This document shows, in pieces, positions 45,520 through 53,618 of a stretch of DNA of 64,000 nt. A program made the translations under genes and the position numbers. This stretch comes from Methylobacter sp. (GTDB lineage: Bacteria > Pseudomonadota > Gammaproteobacteria > Methylococcales > Methylomonadaceae), in NCBI RefSeq assembly GCF_030680395.1, contig NZ_JAUXVR010000034.1:48524-112523 (forward strand), read 5' to 3'. Numbering within the stretch: position 1 is the stretch's first letter; each line of letters opens with the position of its first letter. The notes under the pieces were generated by a model, which was not told where the DNA came from, ran no database searches, and saw only the letters and a list, made by a program, of their open reading frames with translations.

Positions 45520-47037
45520 TTACATTGAGCTTTCGCAGGTTTTGCATATTCGATCTCCCCTTAATCTTTTTTCAGGCGCACAGCCTGAGCAAACTACTCG
45601 CCCACAAGTTCTGCAATGGTGTTTACGAAAAAAAGTACCAAATGATTTATTACAAATCGGGCATTTTGAAACTGAACTATCTGGTTGCCAAACCACTTCA
45701 GTAGACAGCCCTACTTTTGATTTATCAAAGGTTGCGATGTCATCTAACTCATATTTAAGATCTGTTCTTAGTCTGGTCTTAACAAAAGCAAAGTGATGTT
45801 CAGCAGCAAGATTAAATTTGTAAAGATTGGTTTTGATGAATTTACCATGGTCCCATCGGTATTCCCCAGTTGTCCTGCTTGCATTAGTTAGTGCAGGTAT
45901 CGCTTCTTGTTTCCATTTTTGATTATCAAATGTAATGTCAAGACCACCACAATGATCCTTTATCAGTTCCTTCCACTTATCTACAGTTTTCTGAAAAACA
46001 AGCGTATCAGTATAGAGATCTTCGGACCTATCTAAGGTAATAGCTTCCCTGACTGCATTGGCAATTACATCTACTTTATTAGTCCCAAATATGAGGGGAA
46101 GTGTAATTCGATTAGGGTATGTCGGTATTTTATTTTTTAATGCATATAAAACCTTAACTATTTCAAAAAAAGCTGTTTGAAATACGACAGGGTTATCACG
46201 CACTAGCATTTTTACATTATTTGCATTACTGTTTGGATTAATACTACCGCCCGCTTGCATCCAGGCAGGTGAATAATAGTATCTGCACCAACTATAATCT
46301 GGAAAATGCCCAAGTCTACCATGGCCTAGATAAGCCCTTGGTAATTGTACATTCGGAGCATAACCCATGTTCAAGTCATCTTTAAAAGGGTTAAAAGCCC
46401 AATTCAGTTGCTCCAAACACTCCCCTTTTTCAATGAAATTGTAATAGCCCAGACAGTCATTTATAGCTTGAACTCCATCGCCAACAAAGTCTTGATGCGC
46501 CCAAGTGTCAGCAAAAACATGCATGCGTAATCCCACTAGCTGAAGTAAATAATCATAATTACTTCCGTCATGATTTTTATTGAATTCCAATAAATCATTA
46601 ATCATTGCTATTGCGAGTGGACTGAAGGGTCTACATAGCAGGTCAAAATTTTTATTAGAGCAACCTTCCCGTTTAATGTGCCTGGGATCTCTTTCGCTCT
46701 TTTTGCCATAGTTACCTGGAAGAAAATGAAATGGTATCCATATATCTTTTCGTACATGGAGGCTCTTAATACATTCTGTAGTATTTTGAACGGTTCTTCT
46801 CGGTCTTATTTTAGAGCTACCATTTTGATGATTTATCTGATCAAAACGGAAGGTTCCCATCTTTGGCGAAGGTAACTGCGATGTTGTAAAACTCCAGGGC
46901 TCGCTTGAGCTTCCATACCTCATATCAAACTCATCAACAAACTGAGCCGAGTAGGCTATCGTTTCTGCCTCTTTTTTATCCCACCCGGCAAGTCTTGCCG
47001 CTGCAAAAGTTGCATAATAATGAAAATCCACATCCAT
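45520..47037 (-). CDS. Predicted T6SS effector: metal-hydrolase-like domain plus FYVE zinc finger
   Basis: A 505-residue protein inside the T6SS operon. The N-terminal region resembles the DUF6765 group: MDVDFHYYATFAAARLAGWD, IAYSAQFVDEFD and GLRMHVFADTWAHQDF. The His/Asp pattern (H6, D35, H173, D177, H181) suggests a zinc-dependent phospholipase-C/nuclease-like site. The C-terminus (447-503) is a canonical FYVE finger: WQPD (450-453), RKHHCRTCG (471-479), RVVC (480-483) and all eight zinc cysteines (459, 462, 475, 478, 483, 486, 498, 501). FYVE domains bind phosphatidylinositol-3-phosphate on eukaryotic endosomes, a lipid bacteria lack. GGAG lies 8 nt before the ATG. The gene is visibly more AT-rich than its neighbours. 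Effector status and the enzyme activity are inference; the finger is clear. Confidence 0.8.
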   Translation of the reverse strand: MDVDFHYYATFAAARLAGWDKKEAETIAYSAQFVDEFDMRYGSSSEPWSFTTSQLPSPKMGTFRFDQINHQNGSSKIRPRRTVQNTTECIKSLHVRKDIWIPFHFLPGNYGKKSERDPRHIKREGCSNKNFDLLCRPFSPLAIAMINDLLEFNKNHDGSNYDYLLQLVGLRMHVFADTWAHQDFVGDGVQAINDCLGYYNFIEKGECLEQLNWAFNPFKDDLNMGYAPNVQLPRAYLGHGRLGHFPDYSWCRYYYSPAWMQAGGSINPNSNANNVKMLVRDNPVVFQTAFFEIVKVLYALKNKIPTYPNRITLPLIFGTNKVDVIANAVREAITLDRSEDLYTDTLVFQKTVDKWKELIKDHCGGLDITFDNQKWKQEAIPALTNASRTTGEYRWDHGKFIKTNLYKFNLAAEHHFAFVKTRLRTDLKYELDDIATFDKSKVGLSTEVVWQPDSSVSKCPICNKSFGTFFRKHHCRTCGRVVCSGCAPEKRLRGDRICKTCESSM

Positions 47038-47061
47038 AACACATTCTCCGAAATAAATGAA

Positions 47062-48753
47062 CTACGCCAAAATATTCTGCTTCAACTCGGACAGGCAACG
47101 GTACATTTCGCTACGTTGCCGTCGATAAAGCTCTCCAGTCAAATAATGAAATTGACACCACTCTTGATCCGCTCCGCCTTCGGCATTGCGTTGGGGCAAC
47201 AGCGGTAAACACTCAATACGGTCGGGCAGAAATTCACTGCCCAATTCACTCTCAATCAGTACCTGCAATGCTCCCGCATCCATGCCCGCGCCGAAGGTTA
47301 ACAGCACTTGGCGTGGATCAGCATCGCCGCCATGCACAGAGGTCTCAACCAATGCCGGATAACGTACCCGGTCTGACAGCAAATCCAGCACTTCCAGTTT
47401 CGGATAAGTGCGCCCCGCCCGACCTTGCGGATACTGTCCCAGGTAATCCCAGGCTTTCAGGTAGGGAGTCAAGATATAAGGTGTGGCTGCCCAAACGATT
47501 TCGCCCTCTTGTTCTTTACCCAACGCCATCCGCCCCCAACCACCCACGCAAGGCAAATCCGGAGAATCAACCATGCCCAGTTGCCAACGCATGCCAGCTG
47601 CGGGCAATACTCTATGATGGGAGTGCCCACGACACCTGGCTGAAAAAAGCATAGCCCCCCCCCACGTAGCGTGCCATAACAAATTACCCGAGTAACTGTC
47701 TTCCAGTTGCAATTTCCGGATAAAATCCTGCCATACGGTAAAGTTAGCCGACTCGGCCGGATGGCGGAACCAATAGCGCCAGGATTTTTCACCACCAGGA
47801 GGATTGACCAGCAACAGATCACGCAAAGATCGGCTTACCCCCAACACATCAATGTGCTGCTCCAGCAGTCGTTCCGGCTCCTTTACCAAATCTGCAAAGT
47901 CGATGTGTACCCAGGTCGCACCGCTTAATAAAACTGCCAAGACCAAGGCAGGCTGGCTTTCCAAACCATGCCAACCGGGCGCAGCACATGCCTGTCCAGG
48001 CTTGATTCCTAAAGACAAAATACCATCCCGCAAAGCCCCCAGATAGAGGGTGTCGGCATCAACAGAGCCCGCTAAATCGGGCGTTGGGCTGGTCGGGTCG
48101 AAGCACTGGACAACAATAGCCGTGCCAGGATATTCATAGGGTCGCCTGGTTGGCACCAGCGACGACAGTTTGTTGGGCAATACCCTATCCTGCCAAACTG
48201 CGGCAAGCTGGTGCCGATACAACTGATCCATTGCCAACCATTGCGGAGCCAGATTTTCCAAACGGCGACTGACGAAGGCATTGCCTTGCGGCGGCAATAG
48301 CGACACCACCAACCCCAGGCGTAAGCCGGCTAGCAAGGCTGCCAGCCAGTGCGGCCCCTGCGGATGCAATATGGTGAGCGTATCCCCTGGTTGTACGCCG
48401 ATCTCTTCCCACGATGCGGCCAAGCCATTCACCACTTTCCCCAATTCGGCATAAGACCAGGATTGCCAAATCCCGCTATCGAACCATACCAAAGCCGGTA
48501 TCGTCTGGTCTTTTTGTCGCACTATCACATCGTGATAAAAATCGTAACGAGACCAAGGAACACTTTTCGATTGGCCCGCTTGTCGCCGCACCCCGTAAGC
48601 GTGCAGTGCTTTCCAAAAACGAACGGGGTCTTTCCAGCTCAATTCCAGCCAGGCTAAATCGACGGATGCCTCTTGATTTTCCTGCCATAAAGACGATTCA
48701 ATCAGGGCAAAATTAGCAGCGGACCAAGGCCCAGTGCCGTCATCGCTCCACAT
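47062..48753 (-). CDS. Degenerate acetyl-CoA synthetase-like (AMP-binding fold) protein in the T6SS operon
   Basis: A 563-residue protein with the layout of acyl/acetyl-CoA synthetases. The N-terminal part has WKALHAYGVRRQ and WSYAELGKVVNGLAASWEEIGVQPGDTLTILHPQGPHWLAALLAGLRLGLVVSLLPP. A central region has ATWGGAMLF where active enzymes have a TETGG-type motif. The ATP-binding P-loop (normally TSGTTGxPKG) is missing: after DADTLYL the chain runs straight to GILSLGIKPGQACAAPGWHG. It is therefore probably not a ligase. It may bind an acyl or nucleotide ligand, or serve as an adaptor/chaperone for the FYVE protein encoded 24 nt downstream. No such T6SS component is known to me. Confidence 0.7.
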   Translation of the reverse strand: MWSDDGTGPWSAANFALIESSLWQENQEASVDLAWLELSWKDPVRFWKALHAYGVRRQAGQSKSVPWSRYDFYHDVIVRQKDQTIPALVWFDSGIWQSWSYAELGKVVNGLAASWEEIGVQPGDTLTILHPQGPHWLAALLAGLRLGLVVSLLPPQGNAFVSRRLENLAPQWLAMDQLYRHQLAAVWQDRVLPNKLSSLVPTRRPYEYPGTAIVVQCFDPTSPTPDLAGSVDADTLYLGALRDGILSLGIKPGQACAAPGWHGLESQPALVLAVLLSGATWVHIDFADLVKEPERLLEQHIDVLGVSRSLRDLLLVNPPGGEKSWRYWFRHPAESANFTVWQDFIRKLQLEDSYSGNLLWHATWGGAMLFSARCRGHSHHRVLPAAGMRWQLGMVDSPDLPCVGGWGRMALGKEQEGEIVWAATPYILTPYLKAWDYLGQYPQGRAGRTYPKLEVLDLLSDRVRYPALVETSVHGGDADPRQVLLTFGAGMDAGALQVLIESELGSEFLPDRIECLPLLPQRNAEGGADQEWCQFHYLTGELYRRQRSEMYRCLSELKQNILA

Positions 48754-48780
48754 GGGATTCCCGACAGGATGAATTTATCA

Positions 48781-49164
48781 TTACACCATCACCTTGACCT
48801 GACCCGCAAAACTGATGCTGATAACACCCGCCCAACAACACGTCAGCTTGCTATCGCTGCTAAGGGCCGGCATGTTGCCTATCAATACGGTGGGAGCGCC
48901 TGCCACCCAAGGCGCTACGGTCATCGGTATGCAGGGCATCGGAGTGGGCACGCCCAATGCCGCCGCCGTGGCCGCTATCACCATCGGATTTGCCATGCTG
49001 CTGCACATGCCGAACGGCAAAATGTTGAGTAGCGGTATTTCGTCTACGATATTGGCGGCGGGCATGTCGACCATCACTTTATTGGTTGGCAACACCATCA
49101 TGGTTGACGGCGCGGCACCGAAGGAGCATGAAAGAACAGCATTACCGGTCACTAAAAATCCCAC
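48781..49164 (-). CDS. DUF4280 PAAR-like spike-tip protein
   Basis: A 127-residue protein of the DUF4280 family, a PAAR-like fold thought to cap the VgrG spike. Conserved blocks: GNAVLSCSFGAAPS, NIVDEIPLLNILPFGMCSSMANP, GVPTPMPCIPMTVAPWVAGAPTVLIGNMPAL and CWAGVISI. The cysteines (13, CSS, PCI, TCCW) may coordinate metal or disulfides. It starts with GTG behind a perfect AGGAGG 5 nt upstream, 9 nt after tssA. No classical PAAR protein is in the operon, so this one probably supplies the tip. Plus-strand frames over this segment are shadows. Confidence 0.88.
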   Translation of the reverse strand: MGFLVTGNAVLSCSFGAAPSTMMVLPTNKVMVDMPAANIVDEIPLLNILPFGMCSSMANPMVIAATAAALGVPTPMPCIPMTVAPWVAGAPTVLIGNMPALSSDSKLTCCWAGVISISFAGQVKVMV

Positions 49165-49173
49165 AACAGCCTC

Positions 49174-50118
49174 CTAATTATTGATAAAACTATCGACATC
49201 AACTTTTAACCAGTCCTGCATGACTTGCCATTGCGGACTATCCTGATTTTCTACGTAGCTAGACAATTCTTCGAAGTTCAGCGCTTGCAGCCTGACGAAT
49301 GTTTCGAAAATTTTCGGAAAATAAATTTTGGGGTCGAAATTACTTAGGGTTTCGTTGATGTCGACCGCCATCAAAGCCGCACGGGGAAACTTTTCGTCCT
49401 TAAGCAAGCGTTCGAAGGCTGCCAATTTTTTCAGTAACAGCTCCATGTGATAGGAGCTTTCCATTTCCAGCCCAGTGATTTTAACGGCCATCGCCGGGAA
49501 CACATCGACTTCAGTGGAATCGTCCTCAGTCTGTTCGGGTTCAGTCTGCACCGGCACGGCTGGGCGATACATCAATTGTTGAAATATCCGTAGCCATTCT
49601 TCTATCTTGCTCCATAGACCGATTACAGCCCCGGCTTTATCTTCAAGTCGATGGTTAATACCTGAACGAAATATCTCGCCCAGTTCCAGCATGTTATTCA
49701 TATCATCTGCATTAAAGCGGGCTTGCCACTGTTGCCACAACGCAGTATTTTTGTTTTCTTCGTATTGTATTTTTTTCAGTAATTGCTTGAATAGCCAGTC
49801 CAGGCTTTTTTCGAAGATTTTTTCCCGCCGGGTGACAGGACCAATAGCCTCCCAATTTTCCAGAAGGGCATTATTCACACAATTGATAACCTCCAAAATG
49901 CTGGCCAGTCCCTCCTCCAACCAATAGCCATAGAGGAAATAACAGATCAGTCGGATGTCATAAATCCCTTCAGCAAGTATGGCTTCGCTCAGACTGGCCG
50001 CCTCTGCATATTTTCCTGCTTGTACTAAGGTTGTAATTTCGTCAAACCGGAGGTCTGTGGAATCAAGGCCAGGATTTTCGGTTACTGGAAAACCGCCTTG
50101 TAATAGCTCAATTCTCAT
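49174..50118 (-). CDS. tssA: TssA-like T6SS baseplate/cap protein
   Basis: A 314-residue cytoplasmic protein with the ImpA-type N-terminal domain of TssA: DLRFDEITTLVQAGKYAEAASLSEAIL, then YDIRLICYFLYGYWLEEGLASILEVINCVNNALLENWEAIGPVTRREKIFEKSLDWL. TssA starts baseplate and sheath assembly. The C-terminal part (after about 190) is not like the long TssA forms and ends in a helical domain. It is shorter than most TssA proteins (350-500). TAAGGAT lies 8 nt before the ATG, 12 nt after tssG. Confidence 0.82.
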   Translation of the reverse strand: MRIELLQGGFPVTENPGLDSTDLRFDEITTLVQAGKYAEAASLSEAILAEGIYDIRLICYFLYGYWLEEGLASILEVINCVNNALLENWEAIGPVTRREKIFEKSLDWLFKQLLKKIQYEENKNTALWQQWQARFNADDMNNMLELGEIFRSGINHRLEDKAGAVIGLWSKIEEWLRIFQQLMYRPAVPVQTEPEQTEDDSTEVDVFPAMAVKITGLEMESSYHMELLLKKLAAFERLLKDEKFPRAALMAVDINETLSNFDPKIYFPKIFETFVRLQALNFEELSSYVENQDSPQWQVMQDWLKVDVDSFINN

Positions 50119-50130
50119 ATTGTTTTATCC

Positions 50131-50985
50131 TTAATGCCCATCGTATAAACGCCCGGAAAAGATTCGGATGCGTCGGAACTGAAGCTTGTCACTGAGTATA
50201 TTTTCATAACCCAAATAACTGTTTTGCTTTAAGCCAAGATAACTCCCCTGAGTGCGGATCATCAGCCATATCTCCAAATGTAGATCCACGCCCTGTAAAG
50301 TCGGAAACATCAGCTTTTGTAACCGCAGCTCAATCTCATGCGGCCAAGGCTGGTCTCTAGTAAAATTATCCTCATCGGTAATTAGGGTAATTCGCCGTCC
50401 TGACACCGGCAGCTTTTTTATTTTTCCAAATACGGCCTGGTAACCAAGACGGGCTTTACCCAAAATAGGAGCACCTAGATCAATATTCCGCTGGAGCGTA
50501 ACTTTTTCCACCCTAGTTTGCAATTCAGGGAAAACCAGCTGTGTCAACCAATGGAGAGTAGCAATACTATCCATCCTCAGCGTGTAACGTGCCGCTCTTT
50601 TTCTGGTTTCCCAATCCTGGAAAACTGTTTCATCAAATTCAGGATAAATGGCAAGCAAGAAACGGCGCAATAATCTATCGTCGAAATAGCCAAAGAATTC
50701 AGCAAACCGTTGCGCATCTATGGTGCCATTATGCACTTGCTTAAACAGATAATTGGGTAATACGCTTTGTCCGCCCAATAAGCCTAGATTAAGCATAATA
50801 ACCACTTTTTTTGGCGAGTTATGAAATTCGATGGACTCAAGCAGACGGGATTGAGAGCAGGCGCCAAAGTAACTGCTAAACAAAATCTCGTCCATGCTAT
50901 AGCCAAGATGAGCCAATAGTTTGAGGAGGCTGATCGGGTCAAATCGCCAAATATTCTGCACAATACGGCTTTCCAGTAGCGTCAT
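50131..50985 (-). CDS. tssG: TssG, T6SS baseplate protein
   Basis: Baseplate wedge component of 284 residues that works with TssE, TssF and TssK. Family blocks: RIVQNIWRFDPISLLKLLAHLGY near the start, VIMLNLGLLGGQSVLPNYLFKQV, FFGYFDDRLLRRFLLAIYPEFDE, and LGKARLGYQAVFGKIKKLPVSGRRITL towards the C-terminus. I placed the start at 50985, behind an excellent AAAGGAGG, where the ATG overlaps the preceding stop as ATGA. The frame itself is open to 51018. Confidence 0.9.
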   Translation of the reverse strand: MTLLESRIVQNIWRFDPISLLKLLAHLGYSMDEILFSSYFGACSQSRLLESIEFHNSPKKVVIMLNLGLLGGQSVLPNYLFKQVHNGTIDAQRFAEFFGYFDDRLLRRFLLAIYPEFDETVFQDWETRKRAARYTLRMDSIATLHWLTQLVFPELQTRVEKVTLQRNIDLGAPILGKARLGYQAVFGKIKKLPVSGRRITLITDEDNFTRDQPWPHEIELRLQKLMFPTLQGVDLHLEIWLMIRTQGSYLGLKQNSYLGYENILSDKLQFRRIRIFSGRLYDGH

Positions 50986-51326
50986 CGCACCTCCTTTCGA
51001 GCCATGTCCATTGCCCATAGCAAGGCCTCCAGTTGCTCCAACATACCGACAAGAGTTTCTTTGGATTTGGCATCAACGGGGGGGGTAACCGCCTCCAGAG
51101 GGAAGGTATGGTTGATTGTCTCAGTCAATGCCTCGAATCTACCTGACAGTCTTGAGACATCCGGAAATTTTTCACCTATCAACCGCTGCAATTCATCATA
51201 TTTGGCGTGGATATCGAGATTAGACGCGACCTGCGGCGGTTCAAGCACAGCCGTGGTATTTATTTGCCAATTCTGACGTAATCTTTCAGGTGCAAATAGT
51301 TCGTCAAGCCGCGATGTCGATGTCAT
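50982..51326 (-). CDS. Small T6SS-operon protein of unknown function
   Basis: About 114 residues (MTSTSRLDELFAPERLRQNW ... WAMDMARKEVR), helical and charged, without signal peptide or membrane segment. It sits between tssL and tssG with ATGA-type junctions, so it is translated with the structural genes and probably belongs to the apparatus. AGGCGG precedes the ATG at 51326. An ATG at 51344 overlapping the tssL stop is an equally possible start. I do not recognise the family; a baseplate or membrane-complex accessory is a guess from position. Confidence 0.7.
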   Translation of the reverse strand: MTSTSRLDELFAPERLRQNWQINTTAVLEPPQVASNLDIHAKYDELQRLIGEKFPDVSRLSGRFEALTETINHTFPLEAVTPPVDAKSKETLVGMLEQLEALLWAMDMARKEVR

Positions 51327-51340
51327 AGGGCCGCCTGCGA

Positions 51341-51970
51341 TCATTTCATGGGTTGCCAGGAACTGGCCAGGAAAGAAAGAAACCAATAATTCATTATGAA
51401 TAGCACAGCGGCTCCGACATAATAAACATAATTCGGCATGCGAAAATAGGAGCGTTTGATCGCCCCAGGAAGCGCCGGATCTATCGCTGCTATCGGCTGC
51501 AAACAGATATGTTTGCGCAACTTCTGGAGATAAGTGTCAACCATGTCAGGGTTGATGCTGTAACGGCCGCAAAAACCGTCATGCAGGCAAAAGTAATACA
51601 CTTCATAAACCAAGGCCAGCGTTTCCTGCTTGCTTAATGCATTATCAAGCAACTCGAAGAATAAATCGCCCGCATCGTCCACTTGATAAAACTCTTGTTG
51701 CAATGGCGGCCATTCCAACTGGTTACTCTCCAGAATCATCTTTTTAACTACTTCGTCACAATGGGCAGTGAGTGGAAATAAAACGTAGTAAGCGTCGCGC
51801 TCCGAATATTGCTCGGTAATGGCGGCGCGCAAATCTTCCAGTTGAACGCGCATCTTACGGCGCAATTCCATCAAATCAATCATGGCAACGGTGGACTGGG
51901 TACCTGCTTCCCTCAAAGGATTCAGAAAATTGTTGATGGTTACAATCATTTCCCATAAATCTTGGTTCAT
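51341..51970 (-). CDS. tssL: TssL (DotU/ImpK), T6SS inner-membrane protein
   Basis: Tail-anchored inner-membrane protein of 209 residues forming the cytoplasmic hook of the membrane complex with TssM. Typical DotU blocks: RAAITEQYSERDAYYVLFPLTAHCDEVV, WPPLQQEFYQVDDAGDLFFELLDNAL and LVYEVYYFCLHDGFCGRYSINPDMVDTYLQKL. The single C-terminal helix (YVYYVGAAVLFIMNYWFLSFLA) is the anchor. No peptidoglycan-binding OmpA domain is present, so anchoring to the wall must come from another protein. The start overlaps the tssF stop (ATGA). Confidence 0.93.
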   Translation of the reverse strand: MNQDLWEMIVTINNFLNPLREAGTQSTVAMIDLMELRRKMRVQLEDLRAAITEQYSERDAYYVLFPLTAHCDEVVKKMILESNQLEWPPLQQEFYQVDDAGDLFFELLDNALSKQETLALVYEVYYFCLHDGFCGRYSINPDMVDTYLQKLRKHICLQPIAAIDPALPGAIKRSYFRMPNYVYYVGAAVLFIMNYWFLSFLASSWQPMK

Positions 51971-53613
51971 CGTCTTTCACCTGAAATAGTTTCGTCGGTT
52001 TCATCCTGTACTTCCCAGCGTGTCTCGACCCGCGCATCGGTAAGCCATAGATCAAGCACTCGTCCGACATGGTCGACAAAAGTTTCGATTAGTTCACGAC
52101 CCTCATCCAATTGTGGCTTAAATTGCAGGTAATAAGTTTGTTGAGTCTTGTTCCCGTCGACCCCACCCAAAGGCACTTCTTCCAAACGCAAATCAACCAA
52201 GCTGTTGAATACGCCTTGAAATCGACCTGCCGTAACACTTCCCAAGGCAAGCAACAGATCTTTCATATTCTGACCGCTGAGACAAGGGTTATGCATAAGA
52301 GTCAGCAAATGCATATATCTCGCAATATTATCCATTTGGCGGTTTTCTGCATGAGGAATTACGGTGTCCAAAAGTTCCCATTTCACCCCCGGCAATTGCC
52401 GACGAAACGCATTCAAAGTATAGGAGCTTTGCACGATTTGGTCATACCAGGGTTGTTGCCATAACGCTTCGACCACCAAGGTACGAGGTTCCTCAAAGCT
52501 GGCGGGAAAATGAGGAACTACCCAATATAAATGCCCTCCGCCTTCTTGCGGTGGACCTTGTTCGATCTCGTAAGAGCCATTGCCACCAGCCAATATCCCA
52601 GGCCGAAAAGGCAACATACCCAGCTCACCGACTTCGTAAACACCTAGCACCTTTTGCAAACTAAATCCTAGTCCCGGCTCTATATGACGGATCGGATAAC
52701 GTTCCTGAGTACCATCGCAAATAATCGGTTGAGCCAAAGTTTGTTGATTATTCGCCAATGGCACGGCAAACAAGTGAAATAAATTCCGACTTAAACGTAG
52801 TTGGCGTGGCCATGGCTGATCACAGTCCAATACTACGGTAAATTGCTTCCAGTTCCGTGGCGCCGAGGGCAGCTCCAGATTCAGATAAAGTTCTTGCTGA
52901 GGAAAATGAAAATAGTAACGCTCGCTCTCCAGCGGATGGTGCCACTCATCGGTTGCAATATCGGCTGGAGGAACACCTAGGCTGAATTCACATGCAGCGC
53001 AGGGTTGGTCGGGATCATACGCGCCGAACTGGACACCCGCGCTTTTCAATGACCGACCCAAGAAATTAAAAACCTTAAGTGACAACGCAAGGTCGTTCAA
53101 ATAATTAATATGCAAATTGATGGTTTCTGGCTGTTCGTTCAACGGAAAACCAGCTTTGAATGACAATAAAAGCCTGATACCTGCATCAGGGAGCAGTTCT
53201 TGCTTGACCGCCTCCAGACTCATAGGCAGTATCCTCAAAGGTCGGGTGGAGCGAAACATCACCAGACCGCCTTTTTCCGGCCGCAATTCAAATTCGGTGC
53301 CTGCTGGCAAGCTTAAAGCTTCGGTAAGGTGACCGGTTGGCTTTGCCTGAATCATTGCCATCGCGGCAAGCGGTGTCAACAAATAGGAAAAAAACTGCTG
53401 ATACAGTCGGCGGTTGGTAGCATCCAAACTGCGCAAAGACGCAATCTGGGTGCGTGCGCCAAAAAAAGCCAGGGCTTCGATGATACGTTTGACATCAGGG
53501 TCGTCTCCCTCCAGTCCGGCACCAGGATAATCAAGGGCATAATTAAACCGAAAATCGGCTAGATCCTGCAGTTCCTCAAGAAATGCGCGATACTGTGTGT
53601 TGTCAAAAGTCAT
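51967..53613 (-). CDS. tssF: TssF, T6SS baseplate protein
   Basis: Large baseplate wedge protein of 548 residues. Family features: FGARTQIASLRSLDATNRRLYQQFFSYLLTPLAAMAMIQAKPTGHLTEALSLPAGTEF near the N-terminus, FSLGVPPADI and YYFHFPQQELYLNLELPSAP in the middle, and the C-terminal PLGGVDGNKTQQTYYLQFKPQLDEGRELIETFVDHVGRVLDLW. It pairs with TssG. TAAGG lies 3 nt before the ATG, 5 nt after the needle gene. Somewhat shorter than common TssF (about 590-620). Confidence 0.92.
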   Translation of the reverse strand: MTFDNTQYRAFLEELQDLADFRFNYALDYPGAGLEGDDPDVKRIIEALAFFGARTQIASLRSLDATNRRLYQQFFSYLLTPLAAMAMIQAKPTGHLTEALSLPAGTEFELRPEKGGLVMFRSTRPLRILPMSLEAVKQELLPDAGIRLLLSFKAGFPLNEQPETINLHINYLNDLALSLKVFNFLGRSLKSAGVQFGAYDPDQPCAACEFSLGVPPADIATDEWHHPLESERYYFHFPQQELYLNLELPSAPRNWKQFTVVLDCDQPWPRQLRLSRNLFHLFAVPLANNQQTLAQPIICDGTQERYPIRHIEPGLGFSLQKVLGVYEVGELGMLPFRPGILAGGNGSYEIEQGPPQEGGGHLYWVVPHFPASFEEPRTLVVEALWQQPWYDQIVQSSYTLNAFRRQLPGVKWELLDTVIPHAENRQMDNIARYMHLLTLMHNPCLSGQNMKDLLLALGSVTAGRFQGVFNSLVDLRLEEVPLGGVDGNKTQQTYYLQFKPQLDEGRELIETFVDHVGRVLDLWLTDARVETRWEVQDETDETISGERR

Positions 53614-53618
53614 AAGCC

